Under the pieces are notes generated by a model, which had not been told where the DNA came from, searched no databases, and was given only the letters and a program-made list of their open reading frames with translations. Of a stretch of 64,000 nucleotides of DNA, positions 49,201 through 63,000 are shown one piece after another. The translations under genes were made by a program, and so were the position numbers. Position 1 is the stretch's first letter; each line of letters starts with the position of its first letter. Where the stretch lies: the NCBI RefSeq assembly GCF_036669915.1, contig NC_089312.1, positions 13,505,789 to 13,569,788 of the forward strand. The letters run 5' to 3'. Source of the DNA: Pocillopora verrucosa (lineage: Eukaryota > Cnidaria > Anthozoa > Scleractinia > Pocilloporidae).

Positions 49201-51157
49201 ACTCACACAATTGCTCAGGAATAAAACTGGTTCTGACAGACTATCGGGGGAAACCTGACGCCATTGATATGGGTTTAACCCTGGAATGGACTCAACCGCA
49301 AGGGCGGAAGGGAGCAATATTCCTGGTCGCTTCGCGCTACAGACAATTTGAAATCAGCTGGGTAAAGAGGGGCCACCCAGCATCGTTAGCTGATTGTGAA
49401 CTAGTTATAGCCATAGAACTATGCATTAGATTTAATCGGCAGGAAGTGCTGTCGAGTCTGTAGTACCTGAAAATTGTTGCACAGCTGTTTCGGCTACTAA
49501 TAGAAACTCCAGTGGTATGCCATGCTCTAGTAATCGAGGCTATCGCATGCGGTTAACAATTAAAAAGATAAAGAGTGATAGGTAATCTCTGCTAAACTAC
49601 TGATACCAGTCGTGGTACGTGTGGTCACCAGTGTCGATAAAGCACGGTCAAAATTATTAAAATTTTCGCCCGCGACGGCCGTAGAGTTTAAAAAAACACT
49701 GGTTGAAACTGCTGACGGAATAGAAGGTTAACAAGGTTTTTCCATAAGAAAATTACGAGAAAAAGTGTGGAGGGACCAAGATACCCAATGTGATGCTTAG
49801 ACCACTTACATAATTCACGGCACGATACAGCCTTGTTGCAATTGCACATATGAAACCACCAGTCCTGCGACAACAAAACCATTTTCATGGCTTTGATGTA
49901 GCAACAACAGAATCAAACAAGGGAAGGTCCAATGCCAAATGAGAGAATTTTGTGTTTGGGGAGGGAGGGGGCTTAATGCACGAGCTTTTGTAGAGACGAG
50001 AGGGCACGATTGCGTTGTCCCTAGTATTTTCATTACTAGGCGTCATGGTACACAAACTTACAATTGACTCTTAAAATTTGAAGTCTTTTTGTTTTTCAAT
50101 TATCCATTCACTTGGTTTCTTCCTTTTTTCGTTTTTTTTTTTTTTTCAGGAAAATAATGTTGTGCCTCTTATAAAGTTCTTTTCATTTCTTTTTGTACTG
50201 CCTTGGTTTCACTCTTCTTGTTCTACGCATGAATCTCAGCCTTCTTTTACAAAGAACTGGTTCAACGAACCTTTAGATCAACAACTTGATGATGGAACCT
50301 TTTGACTGGTGGTATAGAAACAACAAAATCCACGGACGATACACATGAAGGGTGGCTCTGGTCAAGTGACTTAGCTTATTCACCATGAATTTTATAGGCA
50401 ACTATAGGCCTTTAAATTCGCATTTCCTGTTGTATTCAAGCCTCTTTGTCTTCGACCTAACTCTTATTCAAAATTCTTTTGTTCTTCGATCGATCTTACC
50501 CCTTAATTTGGTTCGTTTGAATCATCGTCCGGTTCTCTTGAACATAAGGTAATCTCTCAATCGAACTCTTATTCCCCACGGTATCAGCGAACGCTTTTCA
50601 GTTCATTCATTTGTTCTTGTGTCTTTTATGTTCCGCATTTCTCAACCAGTAGCGCAGCTTCAAATCTTTTTGTTTATAAAACCTCACACAATCCACACTC
50701 CCTCTATTCACTCTGATGAAGGGATAACACTGAAAACGTAAACTTTAAAACTCTTAAACTTAGGTCAATTTTACACTATGAAACGCAGTTGATGAAACCA
50801 AATCATCGTTTGCGGGCGAGCCGTGCATGAAACTTACAGTTTTTCAAGCCCAGAGATAGTGCCCGCAGTCTCTGACTGGATTAGATATTGTTACCACACG
50901 CAAAATTCAATTGAAAATCTTTCTGATTGGCCGAAAGTGTACTGTGAATTTTCGAAAATAACGCCTGGGACGTCGTCTAGCTGCAGATTACACAATAATC
51001 CTGTCATGTATGACCGCGGCGCATGATTTTTAAGGGTAATCATGCCAAGTTCGCGCGCTTTGTGATGCTCGCTGATTGTATCTTTTTACACGTTTAGAAA
51101 TAATTACCAGTTCCCCTCACTGTCGTGACCATTTTTTTTCGTTCAATGTATAATAAA

Positions 51158-51271
51158 ACAATTATTATATTCGGTTTTTGTGATATCAGAATAATCAAGG
51201 TCTCGGTTAGGGTTATATCCCCCTACCTCGACCTTGTTCTTCATATCGCAAAAACCTCATCCAATAATTGT
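51158..51271. mobile_element. Foldback (palindromic) element
   Basis: The left arm ACAATTATTATATTCGGTTT TTGTGATATC... is complementary to the right arm ...GATTGT-type end: the reverse complement of 51225-51271 reads ACAATTATTGGATGAGGTTT TTGCGATATG. Arms are about 48 bp with several mismatches around a short GGTTAGGGTTATATCCCC centre. It is likely a small non-autonomous transposon. Confidence 0.65.
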
Positions 51272-52149
51272 TTATAAAGCCATAATAAGCTCAAACCTCA
51301 AAGCTGTGTCTCGCAGGCAATCATAGTCGTGTGATGATGAATAGGGTATTTTTTTGGTGGTAATTGGTTACTGTGGAGCAAGTAGCATTGGAAAGTCGCT
51401 AAGCAACCAGTCATTTATATCACCTGGGGGAGGTCGGGAGATTTTTGCGGTGATCATATGGTTATCAAGGTTGAACGGAAAGGTGATCAGTCATTGGCAA
51501 CAGCCTGAGAGAAAAAAGTGGGGAAATGACTGCCAATGTGGGGGATCTTGAGAGTAGTATAAATAGAAGTCTATTAGCTCTCTACTAAAATGTAAAGAAA
51601 TAATCTTGTGACTCTCAGAAGCGTCAGACGTCCTCCCCTTGGCTGTTTGGGGTTTGTGGGGTCCGTGGAGTGAATGCAGCAAGAGGAATATTGCCAAGAA
51701 GGACACAACATCGCCGTAGAGTATGTTTGTCTTTGGAAGAATCGGCTCAATGTATGGGTGTCTCCATGGAAGCCAGAGATTGCCCTACTGCTGCCTGTGT
51801 ACATGCATGTAAGTTCGGATGATCTTCTTTATTAAGATGAGGGCCTGAGACTATCTTTGTTAGTGATGAACTTGCCGTAGTAAGTGCAATTATGTTTTAA
51901 TACATTTTTGCTTGCAGATAGTTCCCCTCCCATTTTAGTGGACAAGTCACCAGCATCGGCAACATCATTTCTTGCTCAAGAATGCAACGCTACAGTTAAA
52001 TATGCGGCAAGTGGTAGATTTGGAGACCTTGTACCAAGCATGTTTATAGTTTATATCCTTCTGCTAAAAAGATGTTTAAAAGCGGATTTTTTGCCTTGGA
52101 GAGGATTCCTAAAGTTCTCAAGCCCGAGTCTGATATAACTAAGGTACAA

Positions 52150-52680
52150 AATGACGTAAGATAGTCAGTTGGTAGTTAGTCGGTCTGTACGTCAGTCAGT
52201 CGGTCAGTCATTAGTCAGCCGTTGGCTAATCATTTAGTCAGCCAGTCAACCATCAGTAAATCAGCCAACTAGTAAATCAGCCAACTAGTAACTCAGCCAG
52301 AGGGTTACTTAGTTGGCCTTCCAGTCAATCAGTTGGACACTTGGTCTGCTGGTCAGGCAGCCAGTCAGTTAATCGGCGAGTTAGCCATTGAGTCAGTCAG
52401 ACGGTTTCTCAGACAGTCAGCCAGTCACCTAGTCAGTCAGCTAGATAGTCTCCTAGCCAGTCACTCTGTTAGCCGATTGGTCCGTCGTTTTTTCAGTCAG
52501 TTACTTAGTTAGCAAGGCGAAAAGTCGAAAGTCCGCTGTTCAGCCTCTCGCATAGCTGGTCAGTTAGTCAGTCGGTCAGTCACTCCGTATGTCTGTCTGG
52601 TGTTCACTGAGTCAGTCACTGATTCAATTAGTCAGTATCTCAATCAGTTATATATCGTTAATCAGCCTGTTAAGTCTGAC
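52150..52680. repeat. Degenerate GTCA/CAGT tetranucleotide tract
   Basis: Roughly 500 bp dominated by GTCAGTCA, AGTCAGCCAGTCA, GTCGGTCAGTCA and similar words with frequent substitutions. There is no fixed longer period that I can see. It behaves like an old, expanded microsatellite. Confidence 0.85.
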
Positions 52681-53645
52681 GGTAACTGACCAACCCTTTA
52701 TGAAATTCTCCCAATCTCCATGCAGGTGTGTTTTGAACCTTTTGGAGTGTGGTCTTTGACAGTAGCTCGAAAAGTGTTCCACTTAAACAGATCCACGAGA
52801 GCCTCTCTGAACGAAGTAAAATCAAATCGCGTGATTGGGTTGGCCATAGCTCTTCGACCTGATGGGACGTTATACGGGTACTGTTAGCCACAGGAACCTC
52901 AGGAGGGGTCTATGGCAACGTTTATTACAGGCGTTTTTCGAGGATTGAGTTTCCACGATGATATATCATTTAAGATGTTGACGACATTGGTCGTTCTTAG
53001 AATTATTTGTTTTTTAAAACCGTTCCAAGGAAACTGAAAGCGCCCCAGAAGACTGATTTCTTCGCGCACGATGTTAGTAATGCTGGAAATCATTTTTGTA
53101 ACAGTTTTGAAATGTTTTTAAAATGTTTTTCATCAGATCATGAAATGATTTTTAGACTTGTACACACATTAGAAGGTCTGGGCCGCTACTTAAGCCTGTT
53201 TACCAGCAAGGATCGGTAAAAGAGAGGTTGCTACACCGTGCTCGATAATCAAAGGCCAAGCGCTTAAGAGTTTCGTGGATAAACTCAATGGTCATGCAGT
53301 TATGGAATTTTTTTAAGTGAAAATGATTACAGCAACAACAAGCTGCTCACAGAAACACATGTTTTGTATTGCAATGAAGTCAATAACTAACAGGAAACGA
53401 TGAACAAAAGGTGGCATCAATATTTATTGAGGAATTAGCCCGAGCAACTTAATTTTTTTAAGAGCGTATAGCAATACTTAGGAGTTATTTGAATAACTAG
53501 TGTATTTATTTAATAAACATTCCTACTTCTTGTACTTTAGCAGATATTGAATTCCTCGCTAGCTTTTCAAGTTCACGAGCTGTCTTAGCTACCAAGCTAG
53601 TCCAAGCTAGCTTACAAATATATTAATGTTTTCTGGTTACCAGGG

Positions 53646-54930
53646 TTACACTACATGTTCTTCTTCCATTGATTCCTCCAAACGCCTCTTGGGAATGATT
53701 AAGATAACTTCTCTGTTATAGCCCAAAACCTTACGCAACACCTTGAAACCAAATACAATGAAGATGATAGAGGATGCAAACAATACCATGGAGAAAAACA
53801 GCAACAATGTAAGAAGGAGAGCAATAACTCCGGAAGAATTGTCTTGGCTTTCATCTGAGCTATTTATATGATCGGCAAAATACTTGCTGTTCATTTTGAA
53901 TATGTAGTAGAGAAACGGAATCTCGAGAATGAATAACAAGAAGTTTACAAATCCCAGCATAAGGACGCCTTTTCGTTGCTGTTAAGCATTTCGAAGACTT
54001 GGATGAACTGCCACTGTAAAATTACAAAGTTGTTGTTAATTGTATCAAATATCATCTTTCACAAGATTTGCAGGGATCTACATTCGACGTGCGATTTTGA
54101 TGACCAGGTACAAGCATGTTACAAAAGAGTTATATAACATTCTCAACCCTTTAAACTCATAGCGTGACCAGCATCTAATTTCTCCTTAAAGTAATACTGC
54201 TGAATCATTTATTAGGATCGTAAGAATAAAGGAAATGTTCACCCAGTTAAGAAGCTTTGATTTTTAAATGAATATATCCTTATCAGAATTATAGCACACG
54301 AATAACGAATTGAGGTGCGTATGGCGAATATAGATACTGATGTTAGGGTGTAAAGGGTTAGGTTAAACGTTTTTGGATATTTTCGACCACAAATTTTCGT
54401 TGTATGAAGTTTTCGTTGTATCAAGCTCTTTTGGCAACATGTAAGTCTATGTTTTGGACATTATTTTATTTAACTCTTTTGACTTAACATTTGTTCCTGG
54501 TTCAACTTCAACAGGTTATCTCTCTTACTTCTCAGGTTTTAAATTTTTTGATCCATGCCCATCTTAAGAGGTCGATTACTATTTTTCATGGGGAATCGGC
54601 CTACGCCTTATCAGTATAATGCTAACTGCGTACGATCTTAACAATGAATGTGCAATACAGACTGAGACCCCTGCCTACCTCACGAAATGGCTTGTATCTC
54701 CACCTCGTCTCAAATTTAAAATGACACAATTCACAGGTGTCTTGCTTGCGCACGCGCAACCATGTCTCTATGCAATGTTTGTGTACGAAACCAAGAGTGC
54801 CCCTGCAATGACAGGGACTATCAAGGAGCTCTCCCAATTCCTGAACAGACCGCCTGGATGACTGACAGATCCGACAGCTCGGTGAAGAGCGACCCACTTC
54901 ACTTAAGCTGTGGCGTTCAATCGATGAAGG
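53646..54930 (-). CDS. Membrane-bound RING-CH (MARCH-type) E3 ubiquitin ligase, 3' exons
   Basis: Two exons on the minus strand: 54679-54930 and 53646-53978 (stop at 53646-53648), joined in phase 0. The first contains a C4HC3 RING-CH zinc finger: CRIC...SPCHCRGTLGFVHKHCIETWL...DTCELCHFKF, with all eight zinc ligands visible. The second contains two hydrophobic segments (around GFVNFLLFILEIPFLYYIF and VIALLLTLLLFFSMVLFASS) separated by about 35 polar residues, then a short basic/acidic tail ending EEEHVV. RING-CH followed by two membrane spans is the MARCHF layout (MARCHF2/3-like by length), in which the enzyme ubiquitinates membrane proteins in endosomes or ER. The acceptor TTAACAG at 53979 was chosen because using the next upstream AG would include a stop. 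The exon with the start codon, upstream of 54930, was not identified. Confidence 0.75.
54146..54362 (+). repeat. Interspersed repeat family R1, copy 6
   Basis: Intron of the MARCH-type gene. AACCCTTTAAACTCATAGCG, GTGACCAGCATCTAATTTCT, AGTAATACTGCTGAATCATT at the left and GATACTGATGTTAGGGTGTA then AAGGGTTA at the right. With copy 2 this is the best-preserved member. Confidence 0.8.
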
Positions 54931-57039
54931 CTGTGTGAAAATAACTAAATTAGCTATTTGTTGTTTAATTAAACCAAAAACAAAGTTATCACAACAGTTG
55001 ATCAGAAGAAATGGAAATACCTTAAAAAGTCAAAGATCAAAGTGAAACCAACCAAACTGTCCAAACTTAGCGCGGGAAAACGTGGGTGACCAATTCGTGT
55101 TTGTTTTAGTTTTGCATTTGATTGGTTGAGAGACTGGCGCGAGTTTTCTCGACTGTTCACAGGGCGAAGTGAAGCAAAAGCAATGCAATCTCGGATTACT
55201 TTCGACACTAAATTGAAAATCGCTCGAACTGTTGTTTAGTTACAAACAGCACAGTAAGTCATATGTTTGTTGGTATGAAACAGAAACATGTCCAGGGTTC
55301 TACTGTTGGGCTTTTTTTTGTTTTCGGGATAGAATCGTAATTGTTGGACTTATGATTTGTAAAACAACAGTGGTGTAGACAACTACCAAGTCGAGTTGTA
55401 ACGTTTTTGTTCTATTCTTTTCTGTTTTTGTCATGAAACTTGGATTAACGCCGCATAAATCTGATTGGAGGGTGGTGTCTATTCGAGAATAACGAATTGG
55501 ATTGGGAAAGGAAATTACGGAGTTAAAGAAATGCAAGAATCATCGGTTACTCCTTGTTCTAATCAGTGTACCTTTTTTACCCCGTGCACGACTGTAAGTA
55601 AATGTTATTCACTACAGTCATTACTAATCAGCAGCAATAGCAGCAGCATAGGCGAAGCAACGACAACAACAGCCTATCATTTTAAAGGAAATTCAACTTC
55701 ACCGTCCCATAATTACCTATTTGAACTGGGACTTTTAAATCAGTTGAGAAATTGAATCAATTCCATTTTAAAATTATCTCCTTATGTCAATGTTGTAAGC
55801 CATTCAATTTTTTTAGTTTTCAGGTCAACTTACCGTGGAGTGTTCTTTGTCATTATCGTCTTTCATATCTTCAGCTTGATTGTCTTTCATATCATTACTT
55901 AAAATCTTCAGCAAAAATGGTAAATATAATTTTCTCTGATGTTGCGGGGCTAAAAACCGTTACAATGTGACATCTATTCGACATCATCCACGACACTATC
56001 GTACCGCTCGCGTGACATAACGCTTCACGCTATGATCGTTTTCATGAAACTTGGAAAAAGTCGCACTCTACAGATGATAGAGCATTCAAAGTCAGCCAGA
56101 ACCACCTTGATGTAATGGTATACGTTTTTAAGAAATCTGGTGATGTGCGCAAAATTTTTTGGAGCTGTTGACTCTCAGGTTTTCTCGTTCTTGCAAACCT
56201 CCAAACCGAGTTTTCTACCCGCGCGCGCCAATAAATTAATACATCATCGTTCACCTACACGCAGAAGAACAAACTCGCGTAGACTGACTAGTTATTCTTC
56301 CAAAAAATGTTTGCAGAAACTGCTTATCTTTCATGAGAAAAATAGTGGCCTCCTATCCAATGGCCACCTCCATTCAGGAGACAAACTTTGATCCGGGAAG
56401 ATTATTTACGCAGCCTTTATATTTATTTACCTCTGTTTAGGGAAAAGCTCCATATCATCCAAAAGGAGGAATAGACACTTATTCTAGGCCCTCTTCAAAC
56501 CTCCGCTCTAGGGACATCTGAACCCCTTAAAACGTGAGGTGTACCTAGTGCACTCGATTCTGCAACTACCTGTGGCACTTAAATCGTTGTACTATACTTG
56601 TGCGAATTCAACAAACAAGATCGCAGAAATTTATGTGAATTATAGTTTTCATACATCATTCATCTGTTTGAATTAATATTTCCAGCAGATTAAAAGACAG
56701 AAAAATAAAACAATGTCATATTCATTGTTAGTTAAGTAAGTATTAAAATCAATCCAACCACACTAATGGAACCCGATTGGAGGCGCCACTGTATGTTTCT
56801 GATCTTCTTCAAAACGAATAACTCTGCTCGGTAGGTTCTTTGTCGATTGAGTTCCCAATTGGAGAGTAAACATATCATACTCAATAGGTGTACTTAACAA
56901 GCTCAGAGTTACCTATTATGAATTTATTATACTTTACGTGAAACCCCATCGCAAATTAGGTCCGCAATGCGCGCTAAGGCTGAAGCTTCTTTTCGAGCCC
57001 GCAATCTCAACACATTGTTCTGACGTGTCCATTTTCAAG
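54931..57039. other. Region between the MARCH-type and SEC23IP-like genes
   Basis: The two genes point away from each other, so this 2.1 kb should hold the 5' exon(s) of the MARCH-type gene and the promoters of both. I could not identify the missing MARCH exon. A repeat related to 63776-63985 occupies 55008-55225. No TATA box stands out near 57040. Confidence 0.4.
55008..55225 (+). repeat. Interspersed repeat family R5, copy 1
   Basis: Shares with 63776-63985, in the same orientation: AAACTGnCnAAA, TTTTGCATTTGATTGGTTGAGAGA, TGGCGCGAGTTTT, and a right end TACTTTCGACACTAAATTGA AAAT. The inverted CCAAT motifs (ATTGG) give it promoter-like content. Confidence 0.65.
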
Positions 57040-60000
57040 ATGGCGGACCGACAAGGTTCTGATTCATCGCAAAAACATACGCCTTTGCACGGGATATCTC
57101 TCGCCAACCTTGGTGGGAATTTGAACTTTGGACCTACTCTTGTGCCAGCTTCCGATTCTTCCCCAATTTTGTTGAGAAATCAAACAACTGCAACACCGAC
57201 CACCAGTAGAGGTAATGTGTTTCGGTATAAGGGTTTTAAACTTTAAGATTCAATTTTTCGTTGATTCAGATCTAAGATCATCGACCTTGCTTTGAAAACA
57301 AAATTGATCAGATTGATGTGTGCAATTAGAGATAATTCTCATGCTCCACGTATGTAATGGCTTGGAATATATTTTCGTGCTCATGCAAACGGATGGGAGA
57401 TTTTCAGCTTTCATTATTCTGTAATATGTTGTTGTTTCATATGGGAACGATTACTGATAGCGTCGCACGTATTTATGACGTTTTGATTTAGAAAAGTCTC
57501 ATGAAACTAATTTAAAATCATGATTATGGTCTTTTTTTTGGATGCTGTAACCCTACATCAATTATTTCACAGAGGATTGGTGCCTCTTCTTTTCTTTTGT
57601 GGCAGTAGAAGGGGTACATTTACTTCCTCAGTTGCCCTGAGTGGGGACATTACTGAAGAGAGTATTAGTTCCAGGGTCTGTAGTCTTAGACTGAGTAAGA
57701 AATTTTACCATTTATTTCTGTCACCTGCTAAATGATAATGACTATAGAGTTGATGCATATTTTGTAACTTCTCTGGGTCATGGTGGTCAGTTAATTTCAA
57801 TAGTACCTTTTGTTGTGGTTCTTGTTTTAAGAACAGGAGGTGTAGATTATAAGACACACACTGTTTTATTCAGAAGCAAGAAGAACATTAAACTAAAACA
57901 CATCACACATGAATAATGATCAATGCCTATATTTTATATGTGGTGGCCTAGGTACTAATATGATGACCACTGGCTGGAAATGGAGGCTAGCCAATATCAT
58001 GACACCTTTTTCAAAAATTATTTTCCCCAGCTGTAAGAAACTTAGATGCAAAAAAGGATATGTTTCCTTATTAATGTTTTGTTAAGTGTGTCAGTAGCTG
58101 GCTCACAACACCTGGTTTGCCATCAAGTTGCATTAGCTGCTCTTAATTTTGGACCCTATTGTGTCTTGTGGCAGATACTTTGAGGAAATGAGATGGTTTC
58201 ATTAAATACAGTATGAGGGTTTTTTATTTCAGTGGCAGTACTCTACTTAAGTCTTTGCCCAAAGTCTTTCTTTGAAATACTAGCTCTCACTGCACCATCT
58301 ATTATGAGAAGAGCAACCAGAGCCAAGAAAATAAATGAAGAATTATTATTTGACTCCTGGTATCCTAGGCCTATTATTAGTACATATATGCCTAATTGTG
58401 ATAAACTTGCAGTAGAAAGCTAGTATTTTTCTTATGCATAATATTGGTAAATTCAATCACTTCAAAACTAGGATAATTTTTTGGTATGGCCAGGCAATTC
58501 TTGAAACATACAGAATACTCTTATGAGGTGTGCACAAAGATTTCTTTGGGAATTTGTTAAATACTTCTGACCCTTAGGTTGAGTCAAGTGTGGTAAATAC
58601 AGGGATCTTCCAGTGTGATTTGGTTGGATATTTCATTAATTAGAACGCCAAAAGAGGTTTTTAGAAATGCTTGACATTTCTAAACAAGAGTTTGATATTC
58701 TGGAAAAGTTCGATGGACCATTTTGGTTGAAATTTAGAAACATAGCCACAGCATATTTTTATATGCTAATTAATTGTATTTAGCTTTTTTCTTTTCTTCT
58801 GTTTTTTTCTTCACTTTTTTATTTCTATGATAGGGTTATTGCAATTAGATTTATGTGTAGAATGATGTTATCCATTCATTTGTAGTGTCCTTTCTTTTGC
58901 CTTTCACCTGTAGCTACACCAGCCCTGGAGCATGTTGGTGAAGAGGACAGTTTTCTTGGACAGCAGCCATCAACACAACAGCAGGCTCCAACACCTTTTC
59001 AGTCTGCAGCATCACAAGTAAAGACCCAAACATCACCATTCTTTACTATGGCATCTTCTTCCTCATCTGGTCATGATGACTTCCTATCACCACAAACATC
59101 TACTCAAGGTACAGCTGGTACTTTTTCCAGTCCTCAGCTTCCTGTCAGCAAATCTCCATACCAGGCTTCACCAGCCAAGGGACCTGGGTCTCAGACTCCT
59201 CCAAAAGCAGTATCTACTCTTCCTCAGTCTTCACCTCCAGTGACAGCCAGTTGGGTCCAGTCTCCATCTCTACCACCAGCCAATAATTTGCCTCAAACTC
59301 CCCCCGTTCCTTTTAGCAGTCTACCCCAATCCCAATCATCTACTGCTTGGCCCCAGGCTCCACCAACTCCACCAAGTCTGTACCAGTCCTCTTCCTCATC
59401 TTCTGTGCCTCGCCCCTCACCTCAACTTCCATATCAATACAGCAGCTCTGTGTCTCCTCCTCAAGTACAAGGCGGAATTACCCCTGTTACACCACCTGCA
59501 ACAGTTGAACCTGTCAAACCTCATTGGTTTTATCAGAAAGGAAATTGTGCTTGGAAACCTTTCTCATACATAGATTCTGAAAACTTAGAGCAGGCATTGA
59601 AAACTTCTTCAGCTGGTGGTGACCGAATTGTAGCTACTGATGGTGGTCGATATGATGTGAACCTTGACAAAAGGCTGCGATACCCTCTCTACTGGGAGGA
59701 GGACGTGTCTGTTGTAAGAAGGTGCACTTGGTTCCACAAAGGAGATGGAGAGTCCAAACTTGTGCCTTATAAAGAGGATATGGCAGCTAGGCTTGAGGTA
59801 TTGTGTTTGTCCAAATATATATAAGTAGCATATAGATGCTTCATCTCACTTTAATGTAAGGCAGGTCTATCAATTTGTTCTCATGTAAGTTAGGTATTAT
59901 TGCCGAACTTATTTTTAACTCAACCCAAGTAAGCTTAAAGATTGTTGTATGGCATTTAAAGGGCTCTTTGTCACCCCACTTTCTAATCATCACTTCTTGA

Positions 60001-63000
60001 AATCTTTGTAGTTACAGCAATTGTGAATACTCTTGAAAAACTATGAGTGCCCTCATGGGGCATAAGACATTTAATTTGATAATAATTTGTCCCTTTCTCT
60101 ATTTGAAAACATCAAACAATAGGAAATATGGCATTTAATTTTCTCTTCAGGATACTTTTTTCATCTAATCTAGCATTCAAGGTGCTTATAAGGTGCTTAT
60201 ACATGCAAAATATCTCTAGAGACCTAGTCCAGAGTGCACCTTTAATTTTGTTACTTTTTTTCAGGCTGAGTTTCTCCTGGGATTTCGTGAGGCCAAATGG
60301 CCATGTAGAGTGGAATTATCAGATGGAGAGCATGTCGTGATGCATAATGCAAATGTTATGGTACATTTTGTACCAAACAATGAGTCCCAGAACTGGAGTG
60401 GTGAGGACACTGTAGCCAGGCCTAAAGTGGTCAGACGAGGGGTGGTAGATATTGAGGATGAAATCAATGATGGTATGTAATTGTGTTTATCATGCAAATC
60501 CTACCCAAGGGATGGTTGATTCAAAGTTCTTCTTTAAAGCTGACAAATAAAAGAGCTACGTATACAGGAATTTTAGTTTGATGACCAATCTTAGCTTTGC
60601 AGTTTCCATTTCTGGAACAGAAAGCCTTGCCTTTGCTACATTTCTTAGAACTAATGTAAAGGTTTAATTGAGTATTTAGAAATATGTGCACCTTTGAAAC
60701 CTGTAATGAGATTTGCCCCCACATAATTTTATGTATGTCTATGATGTCATGAATATCATTGGTATGTAATGTAATTAATAGTATCATTATAGAAACATCA
60801 CATATTTGTTATACCTTCCTTTCAGGTGAACCTGCTCAAATTGACCATCTGGTATTTGTTGTCCATGGCATTGGGCCAATTGCTGATCTGAACTTTAGAA
60901 ATATTATAGAATGTGGTGAGTACAGTAAAGCAATACATATACATTTATATCAAGAGCACAACACTACATTTTTATAAAAAATCTGTGTAAAAGCTTGGAT
61001 ATTTTAAGTTTTAAACTTCCTTACATGTACATTCTTAACATTTGAATAGTGTGCAATAATCATTGGTACCAAGATAGGGTTAATTTTATCCATTGCTGTA
61101 TGGGCAGTGAGTCTTCATGCCAAGTGTTTTATCAGCTGCACCTCTTGCTCTAGAAGTGTCATCACAAAATTCTTGTCTTTTGGCTTTACTGATGAAGCAT
61201 GGCTAGCTCTTTAAAGTACCCGCAAATTAATAATCAAACTTTTAATTTTTCTACACAAATAAACAGTTTTTTAATGAGTGAAAGCATCCCCAAATCTTGA
61301 TGGAGTTACTAGAACTGTTTTACCTCAACACCTGAAAGGTAACTTTTAGCAGGGTTTTTAATAACTTTTTGCAGCTGCAGATGGTATAACAGGCAGCTGC
61401 GCCATAAGGCAAAACCCAAAAATGAGAGCATGCTTGCAGGGTAAACAGATGTTGGTGAGGTCTTACAGGGGGCTTTCCAGTAACTGGCCTTTATGGAAAC
61501 CACTGCATTTAAGATGTTGATGTTGACACTAACAAGGCCTACTTACTTTAAACCCTTCTTTCTGGCAATCTTAGTTGATGATCTGCGAAAAGTCAGCCTT
61601 CAAATGCTCTTTGATCATCATGAGGAGTTGTCCGGAGGTCGTGCCATTGGAAGGGTGGAGTTTCTTCCTGTTCAGTGGCACTCAAAACTTCACAATGACT
61701 CTACTGGTGTAGATGAGTAAGTTCACTTACCCTACGATTGGGAATATTGAATATTTAATCAGCAAGATGCCAAAAAAAACAAAATTAGCAAAACTTAACA
61801 TGGCAAATTTTAAACTACAGTATTTATGAATGCAAGTCACACAATCTCACCCAACAGTTTTTTTACTTATTCTATTCTGTGTAAAAATTTTGTTTGTTAG
61901 AATAAATACAGTAGAGTAACGAGAGAGCTTTCCAATATTTTGCTCAATTAAGTTTTTTTTCTTACATATTTATTTGGTGATTCTAAAACTGTCTCAATTG
62001 TTTCACATCTGCAGAAGACTTCAGTCCATATCCTTAGGCAGCATACGTCGCTTAAGAGAGTTTACAAACTCAACCCTTGTTGACATTCTTTTTTACACAA
62101 GCCCAACATATTGTCAAGTAAGTTTCTTTTACAATATTTCCAGTGAAAATATCTCACAGTTGAATGAAAGATATACAGTTGTATGTGTGAGTAACTGTAA
62201 AAAACTGACACGATAGACATGACATTAAATGATACAAAGTTATGTAAGTGAAATAAGGTATCTTTTATTCCATAAATTTATGTTGGGAATTTGGGTTGAA
62301 AAAATGATTAAATGTGCCATGTTCTATATTTGTCTTGGTGTGGTAAAGTTTGACAGACTGATGTGATAACTTGGCAGAATGCTAGATGGTAACCTGTGTG
62401 GGAGATTAGCAAGACTGCCTGCAAGTTCTGAACTGAGTGAAACAAGATTTCACTTAGTATGGCCCTTTCTTATCACTTTCTTTTGTACAGAACATAGTCA
62501 ACACAGTGGGTGATGACATCAAGCGATTATTGGAAATCTTCAAGAAAAGGAATCCAATGTTTAATGGGAAATATTCAGTCTGTGGACACAGCTTAGGTAA
62601 GGATTGAGCAAAATATCATCCGTGCAATAGATTAGGACTGATCCTCTCTGTCAAGTTGGCAGAAAAGTAGAAATTGCACAAAGTAAGCTGTATATTGATT
62701 TCCTTTCAGGTTCAAGTATTCTGTTTGATATTCTTCAACATCAGGTAAGTGTGTTTGTTTGATATCTGGTTCATTGGCTGTGTCAAAATTTGTCACTAGC
62801 CTTTAGTCAGTACTCAAGACTATTGGTCCACCCAGTCAGATCTTATCCTGGTTTTCATGTAGCATGAAGCAACTAGGAATATTACAAATCCCCCCTGGAT
62901 GGGATTCGGGTCCATTGCAAGGTTTTCCCCAGCATTTCATCAAGCCTCCGTGACAATTCACCAGTACCCAGTTATACTCCTGGGAGGAGAGGCACAGCAA

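Larger units (their letters stand above)
43639..53645. other. Gene-poor 10-kb intergenic region
   Basis: No exon with recognisable protein similarity was found on either strand. Open frames (for example around 44806-45241, 49140-49463 and 51884-52138) lack domain motifs and coherent splice partners. Identified contents are repeats: a SINE-tail fragment near 46190-46255, a GTGGCCAA-family fragment at 48985-49085, a foldback element at 51158-51271 and a GTCA-rich tract at 52150-52680. Lineage-specific genes or non-coding RNAs cannot be excluded by reading alone. Confidence 0.5.

Noticed and set aside
49140..49463. 107-codon open frame in the gene-poor region
   Set aside because: No recognisable domain, no flanking splice partners, and it overlaps repeat-like sequence near 48985-49090.
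51884..52138. Possible exon (ends just before the GTCA tract)
   Set aside because: Reading in each frame gives no known motif and no paired splice sites, and it is adjacent to simple repeat.
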